Source: Mycoplasmataceae bacterium
Lineage (GTDB): Bacteria; Bacillota_I; Bacilli_A; Mycoplasmatales; Mycoplasmoidaceae
Direction: 5' to 3'
Length of the DNA stretch: 51,350 bases
Assembly (NCBI GenBank): GCA_031261065.1
Contig: JAISKD010000005.1
Span: 1 to 51,350 of the forward strand
The notes beneath the pieces were generated by a model. That model was not told where the DNA came from and made no database searches. It worked only from the letters and a program-made list of their open reading frames with translations. The translations under genes and the position numbers were made by a program. Positions 42,024-51,350 of this stretch are shown piece by piece. Every line of letters starts with the position of its first letter. The first letter of the stretch is position 1.

Positions 42024-45000
42024 ATGAGCCGAAAGAACATCAAATCAACTTATAAATTACTTTCTATTCTTTCTACATCACTTGTTAGTGCAGGAATTGC
42101 CGCCCCACTTTCATTAGGACTTTCAAGTAGTGGAAGTACTGATGCAGTCATAAATCCAGAAACTGAACGTACTGTCATAAACGCAGCTAACACACAATAT
42201 CTTCACCACTTTACTGGTACTTATACGATGCAAGATGATGGTGCTACCGGTGCCCCTTATACATTGCAGCACGGTACTTTCAATAGTGACGGAGATAAAC
42301 CAGGATGAACTGGTTCTATTTCTGTTTCATTCAAACGCATGACAATCGAATGTGATATCGATGCCATCGCGTTAGATCAAAGATTCATTGAAGGAGATTC
42401 AAATGCTGGTGCTGGTGGTCAAACTTATTCTTTACAGCAGTTGGTGAAACTTGGATTGATTTCAAACTTGAAATGGTATATCTCAACAGCTAATTCCAAC
42501 GTCACTGTAGCCATCCAACAAGGTGGAACAGTACTAAAAACAATTACACAATTTAGCGAGAAATATTTAGCACATAGCTTCATGAATGAAACAGGAAGCA
42601 GTGATGCTAATGTTTTAATCACGCCAATTATCGTAGGTAACATAGCAACATCGCCAAACCCTGATTGTACATTAGACTTGGGCGGTGAAGTAACTGTCGG
42701 CGTCAATGTCGGAAGTTCCGACCAAGGAACTAATGGAATATTCAGCGGGCTTGAAGGCTACTGTACCACTGTTGGTTCTGGTACCGCCGCGACTAAAGAG
42801 TTCCATGTACGAGCAATAGTTGACAAGGAACCGTACATCTATGGTGTACTTGGAATACCAACCGGAGTAATTGGTTGAAATAATTACAATTTTGATACGA
42901 ATTATGGCTCTGTCACTACTAACAAATACTATGCAAACAATGAAAGCGCTACAACCACTGGTAATGCCATTGTTTCTGCATTAGCTACGCATGTTTTTGA
43001 TACAAGCTATATGATAGCAATCAACAAAAAGTATAGCTGACAAAACCCAGCTGGAATAGAAAGAGCTAAAGAACAATATGTTTTAGCTCAGCTAAATAAC
43101 GATTATTTTTGTGCATCGCTACTAGCTTGAGACACTATTGTTAACCAAAGAAAAGAAGTATGAATGAATGATACAACTTATTCAACATATCTATCAAATC
43201 TTACTAACGAACAAATGGATTTATTACAAACATCAATTGCCAGTGGTAAGTTATTAAGCTTTGGTTCAAGTAAAGTTCTTCCAAATGTTGATAATTCTAA
43301 TGGTTTTTCATTATCTTATCAAAATGGCACAGATCGAAATATTGTTCAGTTATTCAAAAATTACTCAATGACTCAACAACAATCTCTTTTAAACTTTTTA
43401 ATGTTACATTGCAATGATACAGACCAACAGTTTCGAGATGCTATTGTTGCATTACAAGAATTAGAGTGGTTTACCAATGCTAGAAAGTTTAATATTATTA
43501 AGCAAGCTGATGGCGAAAGATGAGTAGGTTTAGATGTATTATCAACAATAAACTTGCCATTGATTATTAGAAATGCATATGATTGCTATACATCTGATGG
43601 TTTGAGCCACAGAGATTTATCAAAACTAAACTTTAAGTTTGATGTTAGTACTAACTTACACTACCAATCATCAGCCTCTGTAGATCAACTTGTTTGTTCA
43701 TTAATGCCTACAACAATTGATGATTTTAATTTTATTTCATATACTGGTAAATCAACTTCTACTTCAATTGGAACTGGCTTATTCTTGTACGATTCCACAT
43801 GATCGGGAGGAATTGATAACCAATACTTACAATTTAATACGTTGGGCACAACTGATAGTGCTGGTGGCACCACCGGTGGTGGTATTGGCTCATTATATTC
43901 AGACCCAAGCGAAACATATTCTATTTGAGACAATTTCCGGACACAACAACAAAAATGAAATAGATCTATCTCTACCTTCGATGTTGGTGGTGCTGCTGGA
44001 GTTCCTACTTTAACACCAGCAAATGTATACACAGCATTGAAACCTGGACAAGAATTATTTAGAGTTAAAAAATATATCAAGGATTCTTCTTCAGGAGATT
44101 ATGTTGCGGCTGATATGACCGATACCGATTACTATGCATATTTAGATTTCTTTCACTCATTGACATTTGCTCAATTCCAAACTGTTTGAGCACAGTATTT
44201 CTATAGCAAAGGAACTCACGATGTTTACTATCCTTTGCCATCAAATAGTGATTTAATTGTACGTTTAGATTTATCTATGTTTTTCCAAATAGATGAATTC
44301 TTTGCTGAGTTTAGTGGAACACAATTTATTATTAGTCACCAGTTCAACATGACTGATAGCGGTTTATTTGGCAATGGCCCTGGTACAGCTGATGCAGGAA
44401 AGACAACGGCAATTATCGAGCAAGGAACTGGAGATGATGTCTATACCACTAACATCTATGCGCCAACATACATTCTAAATAGTAAATCATCAAGTGATGT
44501 AAGGGACCAGAGCGATGATTACCAAAATGATTGACCACATGCATACTTTAGCGGAAATGCCATGAGTGTTATAATTACACACGACATGCACCCAACAGTT
44601 GTTCCACAAGTTAATCCTAAGTTGTTCTACGGTAACTTCGAATATTTTGCTGATACATTCATTGCTTTTCAAGATGAAACTAATGTTGAAAAACCATCTG
44701 CTTTAATACATATAAATATTTCTAAAACACAACTTCTAGCTGTTGCTGACCACGGAGTTCAAAATCAAAGCTATATAGAACCTAATGGAACAAATGAAGG
44801 AAAGTTCTCTATTGTTTTCACTATTCCAAATACATTTGATTTATATAACCCTAGTCATACCTATAGCACAGATAAATCTCCAGGTTTTGCAAATATTTCG
44901 TTCAAGTGTGATGATGCTGGTGGTGATATACCTAGTTGTGTTACGTATAACTACGTTACACCAACTCCTCCAGTTCCACCCGCTCCTCCATCACCAACCG

Positions 45001-45206
45001 CAAGCGGCAGCTACGTTGTTTTAACTTTAGGAATTATTGGTGGTGTTGTTGTATTTGGAGTTCTAGTTTATATTGGTTATGCACAATATCGTAAACATAA
45101 GATTTGAAAAGATGATGACGATGTTGATGGAATTCCAAATATATCATCAAAGAAAGTTGATCCACTTGATACTCTAGTAAAAGACCAAGGAGGCGGAGTT
45201 CTATAA
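42024..45206 (+). CDS. Giant type-I membrane surface protein, copy 1
   Basis: Unrecognised 1060-residue protein. Signal peptide at 1-32 (ILSTSLVSAGIAAPLSL), a large ectodomain rich in Thr, Ser, Asn and aromatic residues with a few cysteines, a Pro-rich stalk (TPTPPVPPAPPSPT) just before one membrane helix (LTLGIIGGVVVFGVLVYIGY), a basic stop-transfer RKHKI, then an acidic cytoplasmic tail with VDPLDTLV. More than ten TGA-Trp codons in one frame. Its stop shares a base with the ATG of copy 2. -10-like TATAAA ends five bases before the ATG. Confidence 0.78.
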
Positions 45207-48085
45207 TGAAAAAACTTGATAAGTATTTAATTTTATTCTCATCATCTACCCTAGCTGTAGGTACTTCTATAGTCGCTACCGGTATTAGTAGTGTTGATGG
45301 TACATATGCTGCTCTTGATGATAATGCTCCTGATAATCAAGTTGAAGCAACTGATGAAAGTATTGTTACTACACAAACAGCTCTTGGTAATTCAATTGGT
45401 GATTCACAACACTACTCAATTACTTATAGTGTTGCAGATAATACAGGCTCTGCAGGTAGATATGTTTGACCGCTAGGTATCAATGGTACACAAGGATCAT
45501 TCATGATCTCTTCTGTTGTAATTGAGTGTGATGTAAATGACGTTTTCTTTAAACCATTAGCTACAGCAGGAGCAGATGTAGTGCCATTAGATAAATTAAT
45601 TGAAACAGGTGCAATTACAAATCTAAAAATATCTTCTCCAGATGCTGAATTTACATTCTCTCCAAAAGCTGGTTCACCAGATCCATTTGCATACCAAGTA
45701 CTTTTACCAGCATTTGGTACTACTTTCCCTAATGATATTTTCGTAGAAAGCTCAATGTATAACGAAAGCTATTATTTTAATGCATCTATGGCCATACGTA
45801 TTGGTGGTAATGGTCTAAATGGCTTTTGAAAGAATTTATATGCAACCGTTGATGCAGTAACATCAGCAGATGCTACAATGCAATTCCACCTAAAATTCGT
45901 TGACAACAACGTCGGCAAGTTTGCGGCAGACTTCACAACAACGTCAAGCGACCTACTTGGTCCTTCAGCTCATGACTCTCAAGGTTTTGGTCTAGATATT
46001 CTAAAATTCACATCTACTACACCAAAATGAACACCTACAAACACATTAGATCCAAATATATTTGATGCACAATATGTGTTTAAGATTGGAGATGACTCTT
46101 ATGTAGAACCAATCACTGGTACAGAAACATCAAGTACAGCCCACTTAAATCTTCAAATAAACACTGATTATATTTCTATTGCTTTAATGTCATGAGATTC
46201 TGCTGTTAACCAAGTTACAGCAAATTGAGGTTCTGCTCCTGATGCTGCTGTTAATGCTTTCTACAATAAATTCCAAAGTGATACTTCTGTAATGAAAGCG
46301 ATAGACAATGGAATTGTCACTGGACAATTAATGTACAGATCTCTTTCAAAAGTTTATAATTTCTCATTGCCTACATCTCCAGTAAGATTTAATACACAAT
46401 ATACAAATGCATATCTAGGCGATGCAGAGATGGTACAATTCACAACTAAATACATTAATAGTAGTTCTGATGAAATTATTGCAGCAATTAAAGCTATGCC
46501 TCTTCTTGACTGAGCATCAAAAATTAAAGTCCCTTCATCTTCTAGCCTTGGTGATACTTCATATCTTGGTAAGTACCCTTTAACTAATACATCATTGGTT
46601 AATGGCACAGACCCAGTTGATCTAATCAATGCAGTAAACAGATTGTTTGCTCCTAACCATGAATATGAAATAGCATTCCGTCCTAACATTAACTTACCTA
46701 CACAGGTAATGACTGTAAGAGTTACAATGGCTGATTTACTTTCAGAAGATGCTGAAATTAAATATACAGTTAATAAAATTACAGACACTGACATTGAAAA
46801 AAGTAAAGTTGCATTCTTACATTTCTATTCATTAGATACAACTTTTGGAACTATTGGTCACTTAAGAGGTGTTCCATTAATTGCGGGTGAACCTGGTAAA
46901 GATGAAACTGACCCACTTGCACTTTCTCAATATGCATTTAGTGATACAAGTCCAACTGTTTATGCATATAAAGTTTTATCTCCTAAACTAGCTCTTGATA
47001 GTATCGGAATAAATGGACAGTTGTTATCTGGAAAAACATTTAATAATTTCTATAACGATAACAACACATGAACTAAGTTCTTAAAATTCATTTATGGTAA
47101 GAAACCATCTGAACTATTGTATGGAACTGATGGAAACACTGGTTTAAATAATTACGATCTTGAACAAGAAACTACTACTATTGAATATATTTACCCATAT
47201 GGTGCAATACCATTTGGTGTAGATAACTTCTTCTCAATCAAACCAGGTTATTCATCACGTTATGATAGTCTTGATAATGGTACACTTATTCAGTCTGTTA
47301 CTTGAAGCGGAGATGATTCAACAGGAACATTAACAGCAAATGTTTTATTCGTTGGTGAAACAGTACCTACACCATTTGACTTTGCTTTCTTTGCAAGCAA
47401 TATTACAAATATTATTAGTATTCCTTCTTTCTCTGATAGTGATAAGATAAAGAATATTACACCATTAGACGTAGCTCTTCAAAAAGACTTGTTCTTAGAT
47501 AGGTATGTATCTTTCTCAAACCATTCTCCGTCTAATAAGTATTTATTCTCTATCCCAAATTACACTAAAGAACAATTCATTGCCAATGTTGTAATTGATG
47601 AATTCTGATCACTATATGGAAATAATGAGAATGGAACACTAACATTCTGATTTAAAGCATATGACCGTGTTGCTGCAGCTGGTCGTGATGCAGATATTGA
47701 TGGAACAAAGCAAACAAGTTCTTACTTTACTTCATATGCTTTCACATCATCATTGCCTCCTATTCCACCTATTCCTCCAGTTCCCCCTGGACCGATTCCA
47801 ACATCTCATACAGGATTAACAATCGGTTTAATAATCGGTGGTGTTGTCGTTTTCGGTATTCTTGTTTATGGTGCTAATAAATTACACAAAAAACGTAAAC
47901 TTTGAAGTGGAGGCGACGATGATACTGTTGCCGCTGGTGATGATTCTGGAGTATCTAATGCAAGCATGGATCCATTGGCTCGTTATGAAGAAAAAATTAA
48001 GAAGCAAGCTGAGAAACATGGACATGTTGCAAAAGTTGCTGCTGACCCTTTTGCTAAACCAGACGAAAATCCGGACAACTTCTAA
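45206..48085 (+). CDS. Giant type-I membrane surface protein, copy 2
   Basis: 959 residues with the same plan as copy 1: signal peptide (YLILFSSSTLAVGTSIVATG), ectodomain of about 830 residues, Pro stalk (PPIPPIPPVPPGPIP), helix GLTIGLIIGGVVVFGILVYG, basic KKRK, then an acidic tail with MDPLARYEEK and a Lys-rich end. Ectodomains share little obvious sequence apart from early segments (IECDV/IECDI), so they are old paralogues. GGAGGCGGAG before the ATG supports coupled translation. Its stop overlaps the pflA stop by two bases. Probably a two-part surface complex; function unknown. Confidence 0.78.
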
Positions 48086-48837
48086 GAAGCGCTTTTCTTT
48101 CCTAGTTTAATACCTTCACTTATTACCTTCTCAGCATCTAGTGCTTCTTCTTTAGAAGGAACACGATTATCCTTTAGAACATAATCAATTCCTAGGTTCT
48201 CATACTTTGCCATAGCTAATTGGTGAAATGGTAATACTTCAAAACGATCAACAAATTTCATTTTACCAATTAGCTTACCTACCTTAATAAGGTCTTCTTT
48301 CTTATCTGTATAGTCAGGAAGAAGAACTTGACGTATTCATGAGTGATTCTTATTTCAGTCAACGAACTCTAATAAGTTGACTTCTCTTAATTCGTCAGTT
48401 GTTCTTGTCACCTTCTTATGACCCTTAGGAGTTATTTGCTTAATATCTATAAGTCATAGTGGTTTATAAACAACAATTTTCTTATATCAAGCTAGGTTGG
48501 CGTCAATAAATGTTGCACCAGAAGTGTCTAAGGCTAAACTAATGTTTTGAGCATGACACTTCTTGGCTAACTCTAAGCAAAATTCTTGATGGACAGTTGG
48601 TTCTCCACCGCTTAGAGTTATGCCACCTTTTTTATAGAACTCTATGTTAGCTTTATATTTAGCTAATAATTCATCAACACTTATAGTGGCGTCTAAATCC
48701 TTTATTTGTCATGATTCAGGATTATGACAATAAACACAACGATATGGACATCCTTGTAGGAATAATATTAAACGGATTCCTGGACCATCTACTGCACCAA
48801 AAGATTCTAATTTAAAATAAGGAGCACGTGCTGACAT
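48082..48837 (-). CDS. pflA: Pyruvate formate-lyase activating enzyme
   Basis: Radical SAM enzyme that makes the glycyl radical on PflB. CxxxCxxC cluster motif at Cys30, 34 and 37 ([11 protein letters not shown]), the GGE motif in ITLSGGEPT, and the early [10 protein letters not shown] typical of PflA. 251 residues, normal. TGA codons near 48709, 48484, 48455, 48357 and 48341 are Trp. It starts two bases after the pflB stop with no clear ribosome-binding site, so translation is probably coupled. The order pflB-pflA is the usual one. Confidence 0.95.
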
Positions 48838-48839
48838 TT

Positions 48840-51146
48840 TTAAATGACTGTATGGAAAGTACGGCTAATAACGTCGTCTTGTTGTTCTTTTGTTAATTTA
48901 ATGAAATTAACTGCATAACCAGAAACTCTTATTGTTAATTGAGGATACTTATCAGGATTCTTTTGAGCATCCAATAATGTTTCTTTATCTAAAACATTAA
49001 CATTTAAATGGTAACCACCATTTTTAAAGTATGCATCAATTAAATCAATAAGGTTTGTTTCTTGTGAAGATTCACCAACTTCATCATGTAACTTAACAGA
49101 AAGTGATTTCTTACCTAGTGCAGATGGAATGATAGTTCATGTGTTAGATATTCCATCTCTTGCATATTCATATGGAAGTTTAGATACAGAAGTTAAAGAG
49201 TTTATTGCTCCTGTTTTATCTCTTCCATTAAATGGATTAGCTCCTGGAGCAAATGGTTGTCCTAGTTTTCTACCATCTGGAGTTGATCCTGTTGCTTTAC
49301 CATAAACAACGTTTGATGTAATAGTTAAGATTGATAAAGTTAATTCAGAATGTCTATATGTTTTGTTTTCAGCAAGAATCTTATAGAAATCTTTAACTAG
49401 GTTAACTGCGATTTCATCAGCTTTATCATCGTTGTTACCATATGTTGGGTAGTCACCATTAATATTGAAATCAACAGCTATCTTTCTATCGCTTCCTTCA
49501 ACTTGTTTTCAAACTGGAGTAACTTCAGCATATTTAATAGCACTTAATGAATCAGCAGCTACAGAAAGTCCAGCAATACCAGTTGCAAAGAAACGCTTAA
49601 CTTCAATGTCATGTAATGCCATTTCTGCTGCTTCATAATAATACTTATCATGCATATAATGGATTGTGTTTAATGCATTGATATAAACACGAGCCAATCA
49701 TTTAAGCATGTGTAGGAATCTTTTATAAACAACTTTATATTCAAGCTTTCCTTCAGGAAGTTGTTCAAGTTCTGGACCCATTTGGTATTCATTCTCTATT
49801 TCGTCTATACCACCATTAATTGCGTAAAGTAATGCTTTTGGTAAGTTACATCTTGCTCCAAAGAATTGCATTTCTTTACCAATTTTCATAGGTGATACAC
49901 AACATGCTATTCCATAGTCATCTCCATGTTCTTTACGAATTAATTCGTCAGACTCATATTGGATAGATGAATATTTAATAGATGTTTGAGCACAGAACTC
50001 TTTAAAACCAATAGGAAGGTGTTTAGACCATAGAACTGTAATGTTTGGTTCTGGTGCAGGACCCATATTACTTAATGTTTGTAATAATCTGAAAGAATTC
50101 TTAGTTACAAGAGTTCTTCCGTCCTTGCCCATTCCACCAATTGATTCAGTTGCTCAAATTGGGTCTCCAGAAAATATTTCATTATAGTCAGGAGTTCTAA
50201 TGAATCTAACCATACGTAGTTTCATAACGAAATGGTCCATTAACTCTTGTGCTTCTTTTTCAGTAAGTACTCCGTTCTTAATATCTCTTTCAATATAAAT
50301 ATCTAAGAATGTAGATGTTCTTCCAACAGACATAGCTGCACCATTTTGGTCCTTAACAGCTGCAAGATATCCAAAATAAACTCATTGCACAGCTTCCTTT
50401 GCATTCTTAGCAGGTTTCCTAATATCTAAACCATAAGCTTGTGCCATAGTAATCATAGCGTTCATAGCTTTTAGTTGATCTGCTGTTTCTTCACGCATTC
50501 TAATATCAGAACGTGTAATATGCTTATGAGTCATTGCATCTCTAGCTGCTTTCTTCTCATTGATTAAATAATCCATTCCATAAAGAGCTATTCTTCTATA
50601 GTCTCCGATTATTCTTCCACGAGCATAAGCATCAGGAAGACCAGTAATAATGTGAGTGTGTCTTGCAGCAGTTATTTCTGATGTATATGCATCAAACACA
50701 CCAGCATTATGAGTCTTTCTGTACTTAGTATATATTTCATCTAAAATAGGATCTGTTTTAAATCCATAAGTTTTAGCTGCTTGGTCAGCCATTCTGATAC
50801 CACCGATTGGCATAAATGCTCTTTTAAGAGGCGCATCAGTTTGCAGACCAACTATTTTTTCTAGATCCTTATTAATATAACCAGGACCATATGCATCAAC
50901 AAATGAAACTCTTTGGTCCATATCTAATACACCACCATTAGCTATTTCTTTCTTAACTAATTCAGAAACAGCAGTTCATAGTTTCTTTGTTGCTACTGTT
51001 GGTCCTGATACAAATGATGAATCACCTTCATATGGTGTATAGTTTTTATGAATAAAATCTCTGGTGTTTATATCATCACACCATTTACCTTTAGTGAACC
51101 CATTCCATTCTTCAAATCACGTATTTACTTCTTTATCTTTACTCAT
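48840..51146 (-). CDS. pflB: Formate acetyltransferase (pyruvate formate-lyase)
   Basis: Converts pyruvate and CoA to acetyl-CoA and formate without oxygen. 768 residues. Active-site Cys415-Cys416 in [10 protein letters not shown] and the radical Gly743 in RVSGYAVNF, 26 residues from the end, are intact. [12 protein letters not shown] and [13 protein letters not shown] are family blocks. TGA-Trp near 49509, 49698, 50154 and 50384. ATG 51146 is six bases after TATAAT, leaderless. Activated by the pflA product; its formate can feed Fhs. Confidence 0.96.
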
Positions 51147-51152
51147 ATCTCT

Positions 51153-51158
51153 ATTATA
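51153..51158 (-). promoter_or_regulatory. -10 box of pflB
   Basis: TATAAT on the minus strand, six bases, then the pflB ATG; no ribosome-binding site. Confidence 0.6.
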
Positions 51159-51215
51159 TAGTTTATACTAAGATACCCCAATAATCATTTATAGAAGGAA
51201 TGGGGATAAGACAAT

Positions 51216-51254
51216 AAAAAAAAGAAAAGATCGTATATCAACGATCTTTTCTTT
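51216..51254 (-). terminator. Terminator of the tRNA-Gly transcript
   Basis: AAAGAAAAGATCGT (51221-51234) pairs perfectly with ACGATCTTTTCTTT (51241-51254) around a six-base loop. On the minus strand the stem is followed by a T-run (51223-51216). It lies 17 bases past the tRNA 3' end and insulates pflB. Confidence 0.8.
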
Positions 51255-51271
51255 TTATTAACTCTATTTAA

Positions 51272-51345
51272 TGGAGCAGACGACGAGAATCGAACTCGCA
51301 TCTCGACCTTGGCAAGGTTGCGTTCTACCACTGAACTACGTCTGC
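51272..51345 (-). tRNA. tRNA-Gly (anticodon GCC)
   Basis: 74 nt with acceptor stem GCAGACG/CGTCTGC, D-arm GTTC...GAAC, anticodon loop TTGCCAA (GCC), T-loop TTCGATT and an encoded CCA end. One anticodon-stem pair is an A-C mismatch. It reads glycine GGC/GGU. Confidence 0.95.
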
Positions 51346-51350
51346 ATAGT

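Noticed and set aside
1-51350. CRISPR array, intact insertion sequence or prophage
   Set aside because: No spaced identical repeats beyond the two repeat pairs and coding repeats, no transposase or phage structural genes, and no long terminal inverted repeats were seen.

Overview
The window comes from a wall-less mollicute. It is AT-rich, and nearly every long gene is interrupted by in-frame TGA unless TGA is read as tryptophan (genetic code 4), so all genes here were joined across TGA. Many secreted leucine-rich-repeat proteins of the BspA type, a pyruvate formate-lyase system and a formate-tetrahydrofolate ligase suggest an anaerobic, host- or protist-associated mycoplasma. This resembles what has been reported for the Trichomonas-associated 'Candidatus Malacoplasma (Mycoplasma) girerdii', but that identification is only an inference.

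Layout. (1) 1-8.4 kb: a short Sfp-type phosphopantetheinyl transferase diverges from a dense housekeeping run: fhs, tilS, a 49-aa membrane protein, hprK-lgt-trxB, a 64-aa protein and whiA. cmk converges on whiA. (2) 8.5-10.6 kb: a RelB/DinJ-type antitoxin, a one-chain iron-sulfur L-serine dehydratase and a PemK/MazF-type toxin, closed by a strong terminator. A candidate small RNA follows. (3) 10.7-16.8 kb, minus strand: uvrB, a 772-aa predicted lipoprotein and an AAA/DUF4143 ATPase. (4) 16.9-24.5 kb, minus strand: gyrA, a MazG-like gene, gyrB, dnaN, a 108-aa unknown and rpsB. (5) 24.6-40.4 kb: a surface-protein region with five BspA-like loci, one broken by a G7 tract and apparently fused to its neighbour. 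These are interleaved with rpmG-secE-nusG-rpsO, a nucleoside hydrolase and a second DUF4143 ATPase. (6) 40.5-51.3 kb: a secreted protein with 9-residue repeats, a stand-alone NrdD C-terminal (glycyl-radical-like) domain, RNase M5, two giant paired type-I membrane proteins, pflA-pflB and tRNA-Gly(GCC).

How the parts may work together. PflB/PflA would make acetyl-CoA and formate from pyruvate. Serine dehydratase supplies pyruvate and Fhs consumes formate. Class III ribonucleotide reductase, hinted at by the NrdD fragment, also uses formate. The lipoprotein signal peptides fit the Lgt encoded here. The large LRR and type-I membrane proteins probably form the cell surface.

The most striking signals are a recurrent start rule (TATAAT, six bases, start codon, no ribosome-binding site) at the first genes of transcripts, and a pair of direct repeats with exactly 23-nt period just upstream of both DUF4143 ATPase genes.
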